This document shows positions 47,935 to 59,019 of a stretch of DNA of 64,000 nt, in pieces. The translations under genes were made by a program, and so were the position numbers. Source of the stretch: Diphasiastrum complanatum (taxonomy: Eukaryota; Streptophyta; Lycopodiopsida; Lycopodiales; Lycopodiaceae); contig CM055107.1 of NCBI GenBank assembly GCA_029204225.1, forward strand, positions 7,288,873 to 7,352,872, in the 5' to 3' direction. How positions within the stretch are numbered: the stretch's first letter is position 1; every line of letters starts with the position of its first letter. The notes beneath the pieces were generated by a model that saw only the letters and a list, made by a program, of their open reading frames with translations, did no database searches and had not been told where the DNA came from.

Positions 47935-48874
47935 TCCAAACCCATTAGAGATGTCATACCTTAAGATTATGGTAATATCAATGGGATTTTTATGTGGTAT
48001 TCGGCCTTCTCCAAGCATTGTGAATCTAGAGTTACACATATGAAAGCCTCATAATTGTTATCATCGGTTTCAAAAATACATTTGACAATTATAACATATC
48101 GAGTACTATAATGGCCCCGCACAAAGTATCATGTATTTTAAGAGGTGGTTGCAAGTGCCTCCACGACTTCATTCTCTAGAAGAATTTTTTTTACAACTAA
48201 AAGGTTGAAGGGCCATTGTTCTTAACAAGAGTCCCCATGAATGAGATACCATATGTGGTGATGGATGTCGTAGATGTGTGTAAACATTTGATGATGTTCT
48301 ATCCTTGGTAAAGAAACCACAAAGTTGACATGTAGGCTAAAGAATGGCACTTCTATCCATGAAAGAGTATTTTGGAATAACTCTAATTCTAGATGCTACA
48401 CTTTTACAACTGGGAGACATGTCCCTCTCTTCATCTCCAACATAATATTTGATCGAAATACCATGAAGTGGAAACATGCACGCTTATGATAGGGATTTGG
48501 ATGTTTCATGATTTCCTTCAACACATTTTTTTTTGTAGAAGCATGACCCTTCAGAACATCCTTTTCTTGATAGAGCATGACTATAAAGACATCTCTTCAT
48601 GATATTCGGGTTGGGTGGCAGCTGTGTGTAGGAAGTACATGCACATGAAAATCCCAACTGTAAATCCATCTTATAGGTCACGTGCGGTGAACATAACCTC
48701 AAAGTTTGTGCAAAAAACATTTCATACAAGACTCTCGAAAATGAAATTAGATCTACCAAGAAGAAGAGAATGGAGCATAGGAGATGAGCCAAGGCTAGGG
48801 CTTTGTTAGTACATGGTGTACGGAGTACATATGTGTCCCTATGTAGCGGTGGAGCATTGACTTCAGACATCAAT
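47935..48874. other. No gene seen
   Basis: Non-coding by inspection. Frames at 48484-48873 are not protein-like. Confidence 0.4.
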
Positions 48875-49255
48875 GTAAAATCACTTGGAAGTATTCACTG
48901 AGAAACATGCGCCCGAGCTAGAAACCCTAAAAGTAGTATATAGGGAGGTTAGACTTGTTCACTCGAAACTCCCCAAAAGTTCAGACGGAAAGTGGCCACA
49001 AGTTTGTGTGCGACACGAATCCACTGGACCATTTGCAGTTCCATTCTGATGTCATTTGCCTGAAAACGTCCTTCATGTCGGAAGGAACGTCATTAGGGCA
49101 CAATGAATGGACTACTTTTTGGCATTCCCAATAAATGGTCCAGTATCGCCGAAGGAGTCCATTTTTCCTACCGTCTATTCCATATTGTGCTGCATGTGGA
49201 TTAAGACACATGGATTCAGTAACCGAAATTGCAAAACATTTTTTGTATTGAAAAG
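48875..49255 (-). repeat. Diverged monomers of the 361-bp satellite
   Basis: Read on the minus strand this matches the array at 62411-64000 in order: GGAATAGACGGTAGG near 49185, GATACTGGACCA near 49145, AAGTAGTCCATT near 49115, CAAATGGTCC near 49035, then TTTAGGGTTTCTAGCTCGG and GCATGTTTCTCAGTGAATAC near 48890-48935, which is the next unit. It covers slightly more than one period. Identity is roughly 65-75 percent by eye. Confidence 0.8.
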
Positions 49256-49645
49256 TATGTGCATATGTACATGGGCGAGAATTGCTTTCTAATTGTTGAA
49301 TAACTATTACAAAATGTGCACCTCTTTGTTGCAATTTTAGAGCTTGAACCAAAATGTACGATCATATTGCACATTGTGCATTTTCCAAGACCAAAGAGTA
49401 GAATATGAACAAGTTTAACCTTTTAAACTAAATTATTCTATTCTAAAGGTTGCAAATTAGCAACCACTTCGATCCTTAGAATCTCTGAAAGTCATTAAAC
49501 TTTCCACATTACAACTTTCTCATGGTCTTACAATACACATGCCATGGAATAGAATTAGCTTGCAATGGGCTGACATGCCCACACCCTAACATACAAAAAA
49601 CCGGCTTTTTACAAAATTGTCAAGCTAGAATTGCAACTGAAAAAT
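49256..49645. other. 3' flank of the DUF7869-like gene
   Basis: Non-coding sequence between the gene's stop and the satellite-like monomers. No terminal inverted repeat identified. Confidence 0.4.
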
Positions 49646-51729
49646 TTACAACTTCAACCTAGTACTCATCAACATCAGCTGCACATCATCAACCAATTTG
49701 TACAAATATTTCTTGATGTGTGCTCGAGAGATTTTTGGAATAGATATTGATCTTTCAACATCATATCCATGTTTCTTTACCATCTTTTCGGTCTTGGTTT
49801 TCCATGCATAAATCACAACATCAATATCTACACTTCCTACACTGTCATTGTTTGGAACCCAGTCTTTTGAAAGACAATCTTCGTATAATTTTTTGTTGTC
49901 GATTGAATTGTTTCCGCGTCTCTGAGTGGATTTAGATTTGTACCATAATGCTTTGAGTGAAGTGACCATACCATCAGCATCGATCCCTACTCCGACAACC
50001 TTTGCCATCCAAAATGAAGCTCCCGCTGCAACATCTTCATCTGGAGGTCGTATTGCAACAAATTGGTCCATTGCAACCTCTCTATTGCGTATGAATTCCG
50101 ATAATGGTGCATCTCCTTTCCATCCGCAATAGTGACGAGGTAAGAGTTCTACTGTATCCATTTCGACTTCCGTGTTCACATTAGAAGGCATGCATCCTGA
50201 AGGTTGAAAAGCAATCATAAAAGATTGTGGCCAGAAAGTTGTTTGGTTGTATGTTGATAGTGGCAAATTCTTTTGTTTTGTGAGGTACTCAAGAAGTTTT
50301 GTGGTTTCATCCATAGATGAGAAATTTTGATCTTTGTATTCTGGATACTTCTTGTGCCACCAACATAGAACAAAGACCAAAGATGAACCTATTTTTATTT
50401 TTCCTCCAACAATTCTCATCTTGAATACGTAAGATGGGAGGGAGATTGTCGCGTGAAAGTTGCACCTTTCGTATTCTCGCATAATGGATGTGACAACTTG
50501 ATTGTTGTCATGCAAATTCAAGGTGTCTATCCACACATCACAAAGCAATTTGAATTCGTGAACTATCCAATCTTGGAGGAGTCTTTTTGAAATGGAACAA
50601 TGTTGTTGTATTTTGATCCATGCCATCAATAAGGCACAACGATTGCTCTGAATGTGATCTTGATTTTTATTTCCAATATGTGTATAGCTTTCTCGAGTTG
50701 AAAATATGCAATAAGTGGCTCTCATTGCAATATGGCGATCTCTCACCTTAATATCAGTAGAAGTTTCGATTGCATTTTTTAGCTCATCACAAATCTTGCA
50801 TTTGGACATTCTTTGTTTTGTTGGAGCCTTGACATATCGAAACTCGTGTCTCCACAACCGATACAATGTATTTTTGGAGACTGTAGACATGCTAGTTTCT
50901 TGAACTTCTTTGTTGATGGAATTGAAGACATCACCTTTAGACATGCCAAGAGGGAGATGATGTTCACAATGAGCTACTCCATCTTTTGATTTATGTTGAA
51001 GATGCGGTTGGGGTAGAGTATGCTTTTCCAAAATCCTACCCATAATAGCAAGTTCCCGTCTTGAATGTGTGCACTGTTTTAATGTACCTATGTTCCCATG
51101 AAATTTATAGACAATATTGTTGCGTGCCTCTGAGATTATCTGCCAAAACATTCCATGGGAAACTCCCAATAGATCTTGAAATGCCTTCGAACATATGGTT
51201 TTACCTGAAACTATAGGTTTAAGTCTTAAAATGGGTTCTTCCCACATATTGCATGCAAGGTTCAAATTATCTTGTGTCTTCAGAAAACACCCAAACATTT
51301 GTAAAAGGTAATTATGTCTATCTGATCCTTGCTTTCTCCATACACTGAGTCTCAAGTCTTCACATTCTTTGTATGTGATTTTGCGTATACATAATTTCTT
51401 ACAACAAGGTTGCATCAAAGTCCCTTTTATATGTTCGGGTGATAAAACAGAATCTACCTTCTTCAGAGTGACGAATGCAAGCACACGTTTTCTTTTGTAG
51501 TTTCGAGAAGCTCCAAAAGATTCGAAACTTTTTGCATTGGACTTTCAAAACTTTTCTCGTGTGATTGACCAACTCTTGATACAGATTCTTTTAACATTTC
51601 ATTCCAAATACCTATCTCGTCGTCTTCATCGAAATCAAACATAGAAAAATCTAAATCATGTTGTCTAGAAGCATTAGAAGGCAATGTTGTAGAAGATGCA
51701 CTTGTTGTCTTCTTGAATAGTCTTGCCAT
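49646..51729 (-). pseudogene. DUF7869-like transposase-type gene, frame-broken
   Basis: A frame of 612 codons runs 51484-49646, preceded by an 88-codon frame (51729-51463) offset by one base. Landmarks: QPCCKKLCIRK and LRLSVWRKQGSDRHNYLLQM near the N-terminus; CKICDELKNAIETST; C-terminal GASFWMAKVVGVGIDADGMV and LKALWYKSKSTQRRG. The central conserved block is hidden in the alternative frame: LCLIDGMDQNTTTLFHFKK at 50583-50640 and NLPPILRIQ..ENCWRKNKNRF at 50367-50449, with NLHDNNQVVTSIMREYE in the main frame between them, so several small indels compensate. DGMDQ.T and RIQ..N....NKNRF are, as I recall, the signature of DUF7869 proteins, thought to be transposon-derived with Asp-rich RNase H-like cores. 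A GHTHEDID-like block expected next is missing. A fragment of a second copy lies at 23028-23270. Confidence 0.75.
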
Positions 51730-51859
51730 TTGAGAAAGTCTATGGTGACTGTCGGTGATAGAATTGCTTGAGATGGATTGTAGTGTCCATTTTCCACATT
51801 AATGTTTCTCATATGCATCAATAAATCTGAACTAAACCCATTTCGTCGAGATACATCAT

Positions 51860-52767
51860 TTAGTCTGAGTTGTATGCACGTCGTGTCAAATCATAACCAA
51901 TTACATCGTCCACGCCTGTCGAAACATTAGAGTTATAAAGAGCTGTTCTTGTAGCATTGCTATCATTCACATCATGAGCATTGATATCATCCACACCGGT
52001 GAGAACATCTGAACTATACCTAATCCGTTTGAAGTTTGCACTATTATTATGATTGACATGTTCCACACTAGTGAGAAAATCAAAATTATATGTTGGTTTT
52101 GTCGATGTTCTCCCATCGTGATTGAAGATAATCATATATTGCATACTTGATGATCTATTGTAATTGCGATGATAATAAGTGTAATACTCACTCATTGTCT
52201 CGTCGAACGATATGTGCCTAGTATTTGTAGCATGTAAAGAAAGTTTCGATACACACCATATCATCGACTTATTTGGTGAGTAAAATGGGACTCCGTCATC
52301 TGCCATGGCATTTTGAATGGTTCCTTCATTTGTTACTGATATTAACTTTATAGTGGCAAACAACTGATTTTTGTCAAAACTATAGTAACCTTTGAAGCTA
52401 GCCAAACAAACTATGTTTCTATCAAAATCCATACAATCAACAATATCATTGGTGTTATAAATATGACATGCCAAGACTACAAGATCGTCAATCTTCACCA
52501 CATCATTGTTATCCCACAACAATCTATTTGCCATTAAGTCCAACAAATTATCATAAATGTCTGCAAGATGAGTATTACTCGTCTGTGGGTATGGCCATGG
52601 ACAATCCATCTTGAGCACTTTTGAAATACTCACCATGCATTTATTTGTGGCAATTTCATGAAAGAAACACATCTGGATTGGTTCAGTACTCAAAATTTGA
52701 CCGAATGCAATGACTTCTTGTTGTATAGCAAGGCAACACGGACATTTTTTTCACGATCATTTTCCAT
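51860..52767 (-). pseudogene. Upstream ORF of the DUF7869-like locus, repeat-tailed
   Basis: The main frame (52693-51860, 277 codons) is not a family I recognise. Its first 200 residues are Cys- and Asn-containing and soluble-looking (CFFHEIATNKCMVSISKVLK). The end is a degenerate repeat of 25-27 residues: YNFDFLTSVEHVN, YSSDVLTGVDDIN, YNSNVSTGVDDVI, YNSD then stop; in another frame FSSDLLMHMRNIN continues it toward 51750. A likely true start is the ATG at 52767 (MENDREK), joined after a frame change at the seven-T run 52745-52751. It lies directly upstream of and co-directional with the DUF7869-like gene, about 130 bp apart, so the two may once have been one protein. Confidence 0.55.
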
Positions 52768-53041
52768 TGCAAGCCCTACACACACCCAAAGAAATTATGA
52801 TGTCAACATATGTTGGAACATACATACATATATAGTGTAATATAACACACAATGTAAATAGTTGGATAAATACACTCTCAATTTTGTAAATCTTAAAATC
52901 AAATTGTGTATTTTTAAGATTATTTGTAGTTATTTTCAGCGAAGTTTTGAGATTGTTTGTAATTATCTTGGAATATTTTTATGTATTTTTAATATCTTTA
53001 TAAAATATTCGTGGATCTTCCTTAGACCTTGACCCGTAACC
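52768..53041. other. 5' flank of the DUF7869-like locus
   Basis: AT-rich, no gene. From about 53012 the sequence becomes CCTTAGACCTTGACCCGTAA, which is the left edge of the CCCTTAG minisatellite that resumes at 59020. Confidence 0.5.
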
Positions 53042-53046
53042 CTTGG
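53042..53046. repeat. Target-site duplication CTTGG, left
   Basis: Perfect 5-bp match to 59020-59024 at the other end of the copia element. Confidence 0.92.
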
Positions 53047-53842
53047 TGTTGAAATCCAGCAGGTTCCCACATGTGGGAAAACCAATTCCTAGTGTGAATG
53101 ATCTTATTAAGCTTTGTGTTTAGCACATAAATTGATTCTAGATTGAATATCAAGATCTAGTTCAAGAATTTATGACTAAAACACAATCTAGCATGCTAGT
53201 AATCAAAGAATGGTTACTTTCACAATCATATGAGAAAAGTACAAAGAAATTAATGCATTAGCATAGCCTCCTCCTCGAGTTAGAGAGAGAGAGAGAGTGC
53301 AAAATTCAAGCATACAAGGCATTATATCCAAATTGACAAGAAATGGCTTCAATGCTTGGTTCATCATCAAAAATTGAGAGAGAACTCACATACATTTATG
53401 GTGGATGGAATAGCTTGTGTTAGAGCTAGCATCTATCTACTTTCTTCCACATCTAAAAGTGAAAACTAACAAACTAGTGACATTTGTCACTTTACATGCA
53501 TTCCCATCTACCTACTTTTACCAAGTGGCAATTTCTAGACTAGAATTGTCCAAATCACTATGCATGTGTCCTTTACACTTTGTGCATGCTTTGCATGTCA
53601 CTTAGGAACACTTACAATCTTTGCATGTGATATGACTCGAGTTTCTACAAGCTCATATTTGGCATTTCTATGCCTTAAATCTATATGCATGTTGTATTTG
53701 ACCAACTAAACTTCATATAACCCATGTAGCTCGAGTTTCCTCTAGGCCAAATTTGGCATTTCCAATATGAAACATTACATACATGTAGAAAAAACCTTAT
53801 CAAAACCAAAAGTCAAGATAGATGATTTTTCATTTTTCAACA
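53047..53842 (-). mobile_element. 3' LTR of the complete copia element
   Basis: 796 bp, from TGTTGAAATCC to TTTTTCAACA in plus sense; the TGTTGAAA/TTTCAACA ends are inverted repeats. It contains CCCACATGTGGG at the start and an (GA)6-like run at 53283-53296 that is 6 bp longer than in the other LTR. Confidence 0.95.
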
Positions 53843-53854
53843 CTCCTCCTAAAA
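53843..53854 (-). promoter_or_regulatory. Polypurine tract of the complete copia element
   Basis: The minus strand reads TTTTAGGAGGAG directly before the LTR start; AGGAGGAG is the purine core. Confidence 0.85.
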
Positions 53855-53931
53855 ATTAATCTATGTTGACTTGAACATGGATCTTGGAATTAATCCAAGA
53901 TTGGCTCTATGCTTGATGAAAGAATTTTTGC

Positions 53932-55100
53932 TCAAAGGTTTGGTGAGCAAATCTGCAATACATGATGATGTGTGATGTGCTCCAAATAGATTGCTCCTCC
54001 AATGAGCTTTTCTCTCACAAAGTGATGTGCAACTTCAATGTGTTTGCTCCCTGCATGAAATATTGGGTTGTTGGCAAGGGCTTGTGCTGAAATATTGTCA
54101 CACATAATCAATGGTATATCATCTTCCTTGATAGTCTTTAGCTCCAAAAGCAACCTCTTGATCCAAAGCACTTCTTTTGTTGTAGTAGTAAGCGCTTTAT
54201 ATTCAGCTTCACAAGATGAGAGAGATATGGTATCTTGTTTTTTAGAAAGCCAAGATATTAAATTCTCTCCAAGGTATATTACATATGCACTTGTAGATTT
54301 CCGATCCACTTTGTCACTAGCAAAATCCGAGTCAGAATATTCAATCATAGATGTAATGAGTTTTTCCAAGATCTTGCATCTTGAATTCTCCTCCAAGTGC
54401 AACTTTAGTTTCTTCAACTAAATTGATACAACTTCCACTTAGGATAATATCATCAACATAAATTAGAAGAATGACAATATCACTAGCATAAAACTTGATA
54501 TACATGGAAGGATCATAGTCACTAAGAATGAATCCTAGTGAGATAAGGAAAGAGTTAAGTCAAGAATACCACGATTTTGGTGCTTGCTTTAGTCCATAAA
54601 GACTTTTGAAAAGAAAGCAAACTTTGGACTCATCTTTGATGAACCCTTGAGGTTGTTCCATATAAATTTCTTCTTCTAGATATCCATTTAAAAAACCATT
54701 TGAGACTTCTAATTGGAGCACCTTCCATTTGAAAAAACAAGCAATGGATATGATAACTCTTATTGATACCATATTTGCAACAAGTGCAAAGGTCTCTTCA
54801 TAATCAAGTCCATGAATTTGGGCAAAGCCCTTTGCACAAAGTCTTGCCTTATATTTGTTGATTGTGGCATCTTGATTATATTTGACTCGAAAAACCCATT
54901 TGTAACCAATAGTATGCTTGTTGGATGGAAGGATCCACAAGCTTCCATGTCTTGTTGGTGATCAATGCATCATATTCCTGCTTCATGGCTAAAAACCATT
55001 CTTTTGAGTTGAGTGCCTCTTGGACATCCTTTGGCTCTTCATGTGAGATAAAATATGCATAACTAGTGGAACCAAGATCCATGTTTGCCTTTTTCACCAT
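53932..55100 (-). pseudogene. copia reverse transcriptase and RNase H, deleted
   Basis: RT opens EALNSKEWFLAMKQEYDALI, changes frame near 54950, then GYKWVFRVKYNQDATINKYK, LEVSNGFLNGYLEEEIYMEQ and FKSLYGLKQAPKSW. The first catalytic Asp (normally in QMDVKTAFLNG) is Glu here. YVDDIILSG near 54455 keeps the catalytic pair. After DLGK the sequence skips the rest of the polymerase and resumes at YSDSDFASDKVDRKSTSAYV of RNase H, a loss of about 150 residues near 54410-54420. RNase H continues SLSSCEAEYKALTTTTKEVL to SKHIEVAHHFVREKLIGG. Confidence 0.92.
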
Positions 55101-55269
55101 ATGAGAGCCTCTTAGGCTCGGATCTTTCTCTTAGTGATCTTCTAGGTGAGAAGACTCGAGGTGACTCCTCCTCAATTCTCGGCCCCAGCCCTCCATGATA
55201 ATCTTCAAGAGATATAATAGGAGAACCTTTTTGAGACTCTTTGATCTCGACCTCATCAAAGATGTATTT

Positions 55270-56500
55270 CTAGTTCTCATGGAATATAACATCTCTACTC
55301 TCAATTATGATTGAGGTAGAGGGAACATAAATTCTATATGCCTTCTTGTTGGATGAATACCCGACCACGATCCCTTTGCTTAAATTTGGATCATTTTTTC
55401 TCCTTGTTTCCAAGGGAATATGTACAAAGCAAGTACATCCAAAAACTCTAAGGTGATTAACCTTAGACTTCTCTCTTCCTGCAAGAGCATTGTGAGGTAG
55501 TCTATTGCACAAATAATTTGCACAATTTATTGCTTCTCCCCAAAATTCAATAGGCAAAGAAGCTTCAATTTGAATTGCTTTAACACATTCACATAACTTT
55601 TGGCAACCCCATTTTGAGATGGGCAATAAGCACAATAAAATTCTCTCTTGATCCCTTCAAGCTCACAATAAGCATGGAATTTATTGGAGATGTATTCACC
55701 TCTTCCACCACATCTCAAAGCTTAACTTTAAAAGACAATTGTTCCTCAACATAAGCCTTGAAAACTAGGAAGTAATCAAACACCATAGCTTTCGAAGAAA
55801 GAAGGTATAACCAAGTATATCTTGTGAAATCATCAATAAAGGTAAAAAAAACAAGTAGCACCACCAATACTTTTTGAGGAAGAAAAGTGAACATCCGAGT
55901 GTATTAGTTTCAATGGATGAGTAGTCTTGATTGAAGACCTTTGATATGGCTTTCTATGTGATTTTCCAATTGCACAAGCCTCACATGGCTTGATAACTTT
56001 GGAAAGTGATTTTGGTAGGCCAATAGCCTTATCATTCTTGATCATAGAAAGCATAGATTTGAAATTGGGATGTCCCAATCTCCTATGCCATAACTCCTCC
56101 TTAGAAATAAAAGCAATTTCACAAAAAATTGCATTTTCATAAGGATTTAACTTGAAGATGCCACCATATCTAGATCCATGAGCTAGGAACTCATCACCTT
56201 TCTTAATAATGCAAGTATTGACATTGAATTTCACATTGCAACCATAATCAAGCAATTTTCCAACACTTATCAAGTTCTTTGTAAGCTTAGGAGCAAAAAG
56301 AACATTGGAAAATGGTAGAACTTCAGAAGAAGCAAGTTTTAAAGGAATATTTCCAATTCCTTCAATAGAAAACTCATGGTCATTTGCTATATATATATAT
56401 AGATCTTTTAAGTCCTTCATAAGGTACAATTGAATCAAAAGACTTCTTAGAACAACACATATGTGATGAGGCACCACTATCGATGTACCATGCTCGATCC
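55270..56500 (-). pseudogene. copia protease and integrase
   Basis: The protease active site WYIDSGASSHMCC is at about 56480-56520. A TA-repeat at 56386-56400 then shifts the frame, and the region continues FSNVLFAPKLTKNLISVGKL and ELWHRRLGHPNFKSMLSMIK with CEACAIGKSHRKPYQRSS, the integrase zinc finger. The core shows HSDVHF (first Asp) and RCGGRGEYISNKF, where the second catalytic Asp of the usual RxDxGGEY is Gly. PSQNGVAKS follows with the Glu position altered. The C-terminus HLRVFGCTCFVHIPLETRRK and GIVVGYSSNKKAYRIYVPST is well preserved. Confidence 0.92.
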
Positions 56501-57438
56501 TTCTTGAAAGGTGTTGAAGAAAGGCTTGACACCATGAGAGATCCTTGTCCGTCACTTGCAATAGAGTCTTCTTCTTTCTCATTAGACAGATTTGCTTGTT
56601 TGAGGTGATTTTTTTTTTTGAAGCAATTAGAGGCATAGTGCCCCTTCTTGCCACAAAAGAAACACTTTACTTTCTTCTTCTTGGTCTTGGAAGTAGAAGG
56701 ATGAGTTGAGTCATCTTCTTCTCCATATTTATCTTTGTTCTTTGCTTTGTCTTTGGTGAAGGCTGGAGAATATTGATTCTTGCTCCTCCCTTTATGCTTG
56801 TCCTTGACAAAGAGAGCTTTGTCTTTTTCAATATGCTCGAGTTTGTTCATCCTTGAAAGTTTGTAACTTTGCCTTGCTTCTTCATAAGTGAGAATTCCTT
56901 GAAGAGTCTCCAAATTGGGCAACTCCTCCTTTATAGCAAACGATTGAACAAGATTATCATAGTCTTCTTTTGAGCCATTAAGAATGACTTGTACTAGCTC
57001 ATCTTGGTTGACTGTAAAACCAACACAAGCAAGCTCCCTATGAAGATCTTTTATTCTCAAAACATAATTTGATACACTCTCCTCACTTCTTTGAAAACTT
57101 TGAAAGATCTAATTTCTAAGTGTGAGAATTCTAGAAGTGTTCTTGGCTTCATAAATTGATTTAAGTGCATCCCAAGCTTTTTTAGTAGTGGTGCAAGATC
57201 CTATTTCTCTTAGAATTTCATTCGAGGCATTCATCTTAATAAAATGTAGAGCCATCCTAGCTCTCTTCTTAAATTTTGGTATTTCAAGTTGTTCTTGAGG
57301 CTCCTCCTCAATACCAAGTACTATGTCCATTACATCTAGGAGTACAAGAATAGACTCCATCCTAACCTTCCATATTGAATAGTTGGAGGTGCTTAGTCTT
57401 TCACTTGCTTCTAAGAGATATCCTCCCACAGATGCCAT
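56380..57438 (-). pseudogene. copia gag with in-frame TAG
   Basis: It begins MASVGGYLLEASERLSTSNY at 57438, a natural start, and runs KKAWDALKSIYEAKNTSRIL, TLRN, then TAG (57109-57111), resuming in the same frame IFQSFQRSEESVSNYVLRIK and DELVQVILNGSKEDYDNLVQ. The knuckle CFFCGKKGHYASNC (C-x2-C-x4-H-x4-C) lies at about 56645-56690, and the frame leads straight into the protease. The stop is at the same codon as TAA in the related gag at 36069-36645. Confidence 0.93.
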
Positions 57439-58216
57439 GAATGTGAAGACTTCTTGTAGATGGACAACAATATATTTGAGTTTGTTTCTAGCTAACTAAA
57501 TGTTGCTACACTTCTCACTATAGGAATTTTCAAAGGGTGAACTACCAAATCCTATGTGAAATCTTGCAACTGTATTTGAGATATGTCTCAAATATTCCAC
57601 CAATACAAAGCAAACTAGATCAATCTCTCAAAATGAATTGGAGTATAGACAAATTTTGGTTCTATCTTCTTTTGGCATGTGTGGAATGCTCAAAGACAAC
57701 ACTATTGACTCAAAAAAACTCAATTTGTATGAACCAATGTGTTAAATTACTCAAAACTTTGTCTAGATCTCGAGTTTGTTGAATTGATATACACAAAAAT
57801 TGGATTTTGAATCAGATAGGCAAAATTTTGAATCAAATCAAAAAGTGGGTCACTTGGATTTTGGATCACTCCCTATCCTTCTTTATGAGCTTATAACTCT
57901 TGATAGACACATTAGATTGATTTGAAACCAATTGCTATGGAAAATAGATCTTACTAGCTTTCCATCAAGCTATAACATCAATATCTTTGGACCTAACATG
58001 AAGGAGATAAAGAGGTTTGAAATGTTCTGATTTTCACACGTGCAAAAATCCAAAATTCCGTACAATATCAGTTTTGATCTGAAAACTTGATTCTAACCTC
58101 TTTGATCCAAACACTTTTCAGGAAAAGATAGAAAAAAGTGGTAAACAACTTCCTTGCTTGAATAGAACTCAAAATTTCTTACACAATAACTGATAATAGC
58201 ATGCAAAGATTAATTT

Positions 58217-58229
58217 GGCTTTGGTACCA
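58217..58229 (-). promoter_or_regulatory. Primer-binding site of the complete copia element
   Basis: The minus strand reads TGGTACCAAAGCC abutting the 5' LTR; it matches the initiator tRNA-Met type TGGTATCAGAGCC at 11 of 13. Confidence 0.88.
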
Positions 58230-59019
58230 TATTGAAATCCAGCAGGTTCACACATGTGGGAAAACCAATTCCTAGTGTGAATGATCTTATTAAGCTTTGT
58301 GTTTAGCACATAAATTGATTCTAGATTGAATATCAAGATCTAGTTCAAGAATTTATGACTAAGATACAATCTAGCATACTAGTACTCAAAGAATGGTTAC
58401 TTTCACAATCAAATGAGAAAAGTACAAAGAAATTAATGCATTAGCATAGCCTCCTCCTCGAGTTAAAGAGAGAGTGCAAAATTCAAGCATAAAAGACAAT
58501 AGATCCAAATTGACAAGAAATGGCTTCAATGCTTGGTTCATCATCAAAAATTGAGAGAGAACTCACATACATTTATGGTGGATGGAATAGCTTGTGTTAG
58601 AGCTAGCATCTATCTACTTTCTTCCACATCTAAAAGTGAAAACTAACAAACTAGTGACATTTGTCACTTTACATGCATTCCCATTTACCTACTTTTACCA
58701 AGTGGCAATTTCTAGACTAGAATTGTCCAAATCACTATGAATGTGTCCTTTACACTTTGTGCATGCTTTGCATGTCACTTAGGAACACTTACAATCTTTG
58801 CATGTGATATGACTCGAGTTTCTACAAGCTCATATTTAGCATTTCTATGCCTTAAATCTATATGCATGTTGTATTTGACCAACTAGACTTCATATAACCC
58901 ATGTAGCTCGAGTTTCCTCTAGGCCAAATTTGGCATTTTCAATATGAAACATTACATACATGTAGAAAAAACCTTATCAAAACCAAAAGTCAAGATAGAT
59001 GATCTTTCATTTTTCAACA
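58230..59019 (-). mobile_element. 5' LTR of the complete copia element
   Basis: 790 bp, near-identical to 53047-53842. Its inner end has TATTGAAA where the other has TGTTGAAA, so the terminal CA dinucleotide in element sense is mutated. Confidence 0.95.

Larger units (their letters stand above)
53047..59019 (-). mobile_element. Complete Ty1/copia LTR retrotransposon
   Basis: Two direct LTRs (53047-53842 and 58230-59019) bound a minus-strand body with gag, protease, integrase, reverse transcriptase and RNase H in copia order, plus a primer site and polypurine tract. The 5-bp target duplication CTTGG flanks it exactly (53042-53046 and 59020-59024). The insertion split the CCCTTAG minisatellite. 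The LTRs differ by about 18 substitutions and one 6-bp indel, near 2.3 percent, so insertion is fairly recent, yet Pol is defective at several catalytic sites. It was probably moved by enzymes supplied by another copy, or decayed since. Confidence 0.95.

Noticed and set aside
48484-49352. Minus-strand ORFs of 129 and 123 codons
   Set aside because: The right one lies in satellite-derived sequence and the left one is not protein-like; frames are not kept between satellite units.
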